NCBI GenBank assembly: GCA_023512835.1
Contig: CM042092.1
Location: 7,875,293-7,939,292, forward strand
Origin: Taxillus chinensis
Lineage: Eukaryota; Streptophyta; Magnoliopsida; Santalales; Loranthaceae
Direction of reading: 5' to 3'
DNA: 64,000 bases
Part shown: positions 61,674 to 64,000 of the stretch, in pieces
How the letters are laid out: every line of letters begins with the position of its first letter
How positions within the stretch are numbered: position 1 is the first letter of the stretch
Made by a program: the position numbers and the translations under genes
Notes under the pieces: generated by a model
The model's input: the letters and a program-made list of their open reading frames with translations, nothing else
Database searches by the model: none
Told to the model about the DNA's origin: nothing

Positions 61674-62189
61674 ATGAACATGAACCCAACCGAGGAATTC
61701 GAGACGAAGCTAGAAAACGCTCGTTCTTTCATAAAAAATCTCGAAGTTGTCTCCCCGGACACCCACCGGCAATTGGTCACCATCATCCATGACCCCTACG
61801 CTTGGAAAATCGGCTACGACCACTTCGTTGCCCAACTCATCAACAACAAGCACCGCAACCTCATCCTCGAGTTCAACACCTTACTGCCCGACTCCTACAA
61901 GATCCCCGCCGCCAACGAAGCAACAACAGTCGCGCTTGACGACGTTGTCGAATTCCTCAACGACATGAAGATCCGTCTCGATGAAGGCCTATACACCTTG
62001 TTCCTGGACATTGTCAGCAACGAAAACGCTGCCTCCGCCGCGTGGCTGAAGTTGTCGGACTTGTTGTGCGACCACCCGGACGTCCTCGACGCGTTGGGTA
62101 AAATAGTTTTCAGGAAGCCGCAGGAATACAACACGGGGTTGAGACGGACGAGTGAGGAGATCAGAGCGATGGACACAGCGAGGGAATGA
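61674..62189 (+). CDS. Truncated SIN3-like PAH-only protein (mini-SIN3 gene 3)
   Basis: A 171-residue intronless protein starting MNMNPTEEF; an in-frame ATG at 61635 would add 13 residues but sits about 15 bases past the TATA box. PAH repeat 1 spans about residues 14-77 (NLILEFNTLLPDSYKI) and repeat 2 about 87-147 (GLYTLFLDIV, HPDVLDALGKIVF). It is closest to the gene at 36940 (same ARSFI, SPxTxRxL and LPDxYKI pattern). The basic linker and HDAC-interacting segment of genes 1 and 2 are absent: after KIVFRKPQEYNTG the frame ends in RTSEEIRAMDTARE. It could compete for PAH ligands without recruiting deacetylase, or be a decaying copy. Coding GC is again well above the surroundings. Confidence 0.78.
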   Translation: MNMNPTEEFETKLENARSFIKNLEVVSPDTHRQLVTIIHDPYAWKIGYDHFVAQLINNKHRNLILEFNTLLPDSYKIPAANEATTVALDDVVEFLNDMKIRLDEGLYTLFLDIVSNENAASAAWLKLSDLLCDHPDVLDALGKIVFRKPQEYNTGLRRTSEEIRAMDTARE

Positions 62190-62514
62190 GAGGAAACCGA
62201 TATGATGTCTGCCTTATTTTCTTCTGCTATTGAAACGAAGTCATGCAATCGGTTCGTGTAATGGATTGAATGATTATGATTTTTTTTTCTTCTTTACCCT
62301 CCAATTATATTAAGCATTGCTTGTTTTTTAAAGTTTTGAATTGTATGAGTAAATCATGCATACATGTATACTGGAATACTTATAAAACTCAATCTTTGAT
62401 ATTTAGGATCATGTGCAATATTGTGTACCTTTTTCATGTAACTAGCAATTTACAAATCATCCAAGCAATATATATAGTTTGGTTAAATTATTTTAATAAT
62501 TTAAACTATTTTCT
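62190..62514. other. 3' flank of mini-SIN3 gene 3
   Basis: AT-rich, T-run at 62280-62288, no gene. The frame at 62270-62569 runs into the tandem repeat and has no domain. Confidence 0.45.
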
Positions 62515-63212
62515 TCCAAATCAACTAGTTTTGATAAATTATTTTAATAGTTTATTTTATTATGATTAAACTGGTTAAATAGTCTTGAAATTTATTACCT
62601 TTTAATGCTTAACACATATGTCTATACCTTATAATATCATGAGCACAAGTATATTAGTTTTGCACACGTATATTATCAGGAAAATGATTCCATTCGACTA
62701 ATTTTATGTAAGAATAATTAAATCTCTTAATTTCTTGATTAACATCGTGTTCCCCATACTCAACTAGTTTAGCACGTCTACGAATGAGCTATATCTATAA
62801 CTCTTACACCAAATATTTGGAGTCTTTTGTTGCACACCAGTAATACTTTGCACAACAATTATACTTTCCAAATCAACTAGTTTTGATAAATTATTTTAAT
62901 AGTTTATTTTATTATGATTAAAATGGTTAAATAGTCTTGAAATTTATTATCTTTTAATACTTAACACATATGTCTATACCTTATAATATCATGAGCACAA
63001 GTATATTAGTTTTGCACGCGTATATTATCAGGAAAACGATTCCATTCGATCAATTTGTGTAAGAATAATCAAATCTTTTAATTTCTTGATTAACATCATG
63101 CTCCCCATACTCAACTAGCTTAGCACGTCTATAAATGAGCTACGTCTATAACTCTTACACCAAATATTTGGAGTCTTTTGTTACACACTAGTTATACTTT
63201 CCACACAACTCG
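62515..63212. repeat. Two-copy tandem repeat, 352-base unit
   Basis: The unit starting TCCAAATCAACTAGTTTTGA at 62515 recurs at 62867 with about 93-95% identity over its length. Shared words include TTCTTGATTAACATC and CACCAAATATTTGGAGTC. The copies abut with no spacer. No coding potential. Confidence 0.95.
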
Positions 63213-63735
63213 CACATTTGCAAATTTAAGGTGTGCCACCAAAACTAAGGTGTGACAAATCCCCGCACACTTGTTGCGCACTTGGCATCTTCATCATGAT
63301 GCTCACCGCTCGTCCAATGCCAACAATAGATGAAAAACTTCCAAGATGGTTCAACACATTCCTTGTTACGTACTCTCTTGCCTAATTTTATATATATCAC
63401 CCCTTAAACATTCCATCTATGTAGACACAAATGTATATATGCAAGACTCTTCTAGTCAACTTACCCTTATGAGCTCCCATGTTGGGATCACACCACTCAT
63501 GAGAATATTTAATGAGTTTTTGGAATATGAGCCAAATTTGACTTTAATATCATTTGTGTTATAACAAAATATAAGCAAAAATGAATTTGTCAGATTGTCT
63601 TGAATTTGCTTGCTCGATCGATAGTATGATTTTTGTTCGATATTTTACTTTATCAAGCATATCGTCAGGTTTTATCGTTTGAAAATTAAAAACATTGTTT
63701 TGTTTTCTGTTAACCTAGACTATTTATATACACAC

Positions 63736-63772
<37 letters not shown>

Positions 63773-64000
63773 AAATTTAGGCTGTCATAATATACAGATA
63801 TTTCTCTAAACTGTATTTCACTACAATTAATCATGTTATTAGTGAACCACGCTAAATCTGTTTATATTTTATTTGTATTCTTTGTTATTTTTCTTTGTCT
63901 CGTTCCATAGTTATAACATATAGCCATATGCAATTAAAAAAATTGATAATAAAATTATGAAAAATAATCAATTCAACTTTTTTTAAAATAATCATTAGTT
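63213..64000. other. Intergenic, AT-rich, with TA microsatellite
   Basis: Nothing recognisable as a gene. A CA/TA tract ending in (TA)n occupies about 63730-63771. Confidence 0.5.

Overview
This is nuclear DNA of a flowering plant, most likely a dicot and possibly woody. The genes are multi-exon with GT-AG introns, the intergenic DNA is AT-rich, and there are many plant-type LTR, LINE, hAT and MITE remnants and long GA/CT/TA microsatellites. The species cannot be named from the sequence. I worked out exon structures by hand from conserved protein families and splice phase.

Left part (1-25 kb): an LTR-like retroelement end (1-1.3 kb) is followed by a five-exon group I WRKY factor on + (3265-6709). 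Tail-to-tail with it is a 14-exon mitochondrial-type 3-hydroxyisobutyryl-CoA hydrolase-like gene on - (7604-23476). That gene is stretched to 15.9 kb by a LINE, a fragment of a BOI-type RING E3 gene (both in intron 5) and a degraded Ty1/copia element (intron 4).

Middle (25-48 kb): a seven-exon PLD3/PLD4-like HKD protein gene lies on - (25284-34462). It carries a one-base frameshift in exon 4 and copia and gypsy debris in intron 2. It is followed on + by an intronless GC-rich SIN3-like gene (36940-37893) and a four-exon secreted pectin methylesterase (38500-40234). After a gene-poor stretch comes the SRP19 gene on - (46095-47868).

Right part (49-64 kb): eIF6 on - (49585-54327, 245 aa) has a 3.4 kb intron 4 holding a dead hAT transposase that is itself split by a Tourist-type MITE with TTA duplications. 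Two more intronless SIN3-like genes follow on + (55941-56927 and 61674-62189). Between them lie an alanine-aminotransferase gene fragment and a gag-only Ty3/gypsy remnant.

The most interesting signal is the dispersed cluster of three miniature SIN3-like genes on one strand. Two encode PAH-PAH-basic NLS-partial HDAC-interacting domain in about 320 residues, against more than 1,200 in ordinary plant SIN3 proteins. The third (171 aa) keeps only the two PAH repeats. A loose copy of the first gene's 3' flank at about 43.9 kb suggests further copies have been gained and lost.
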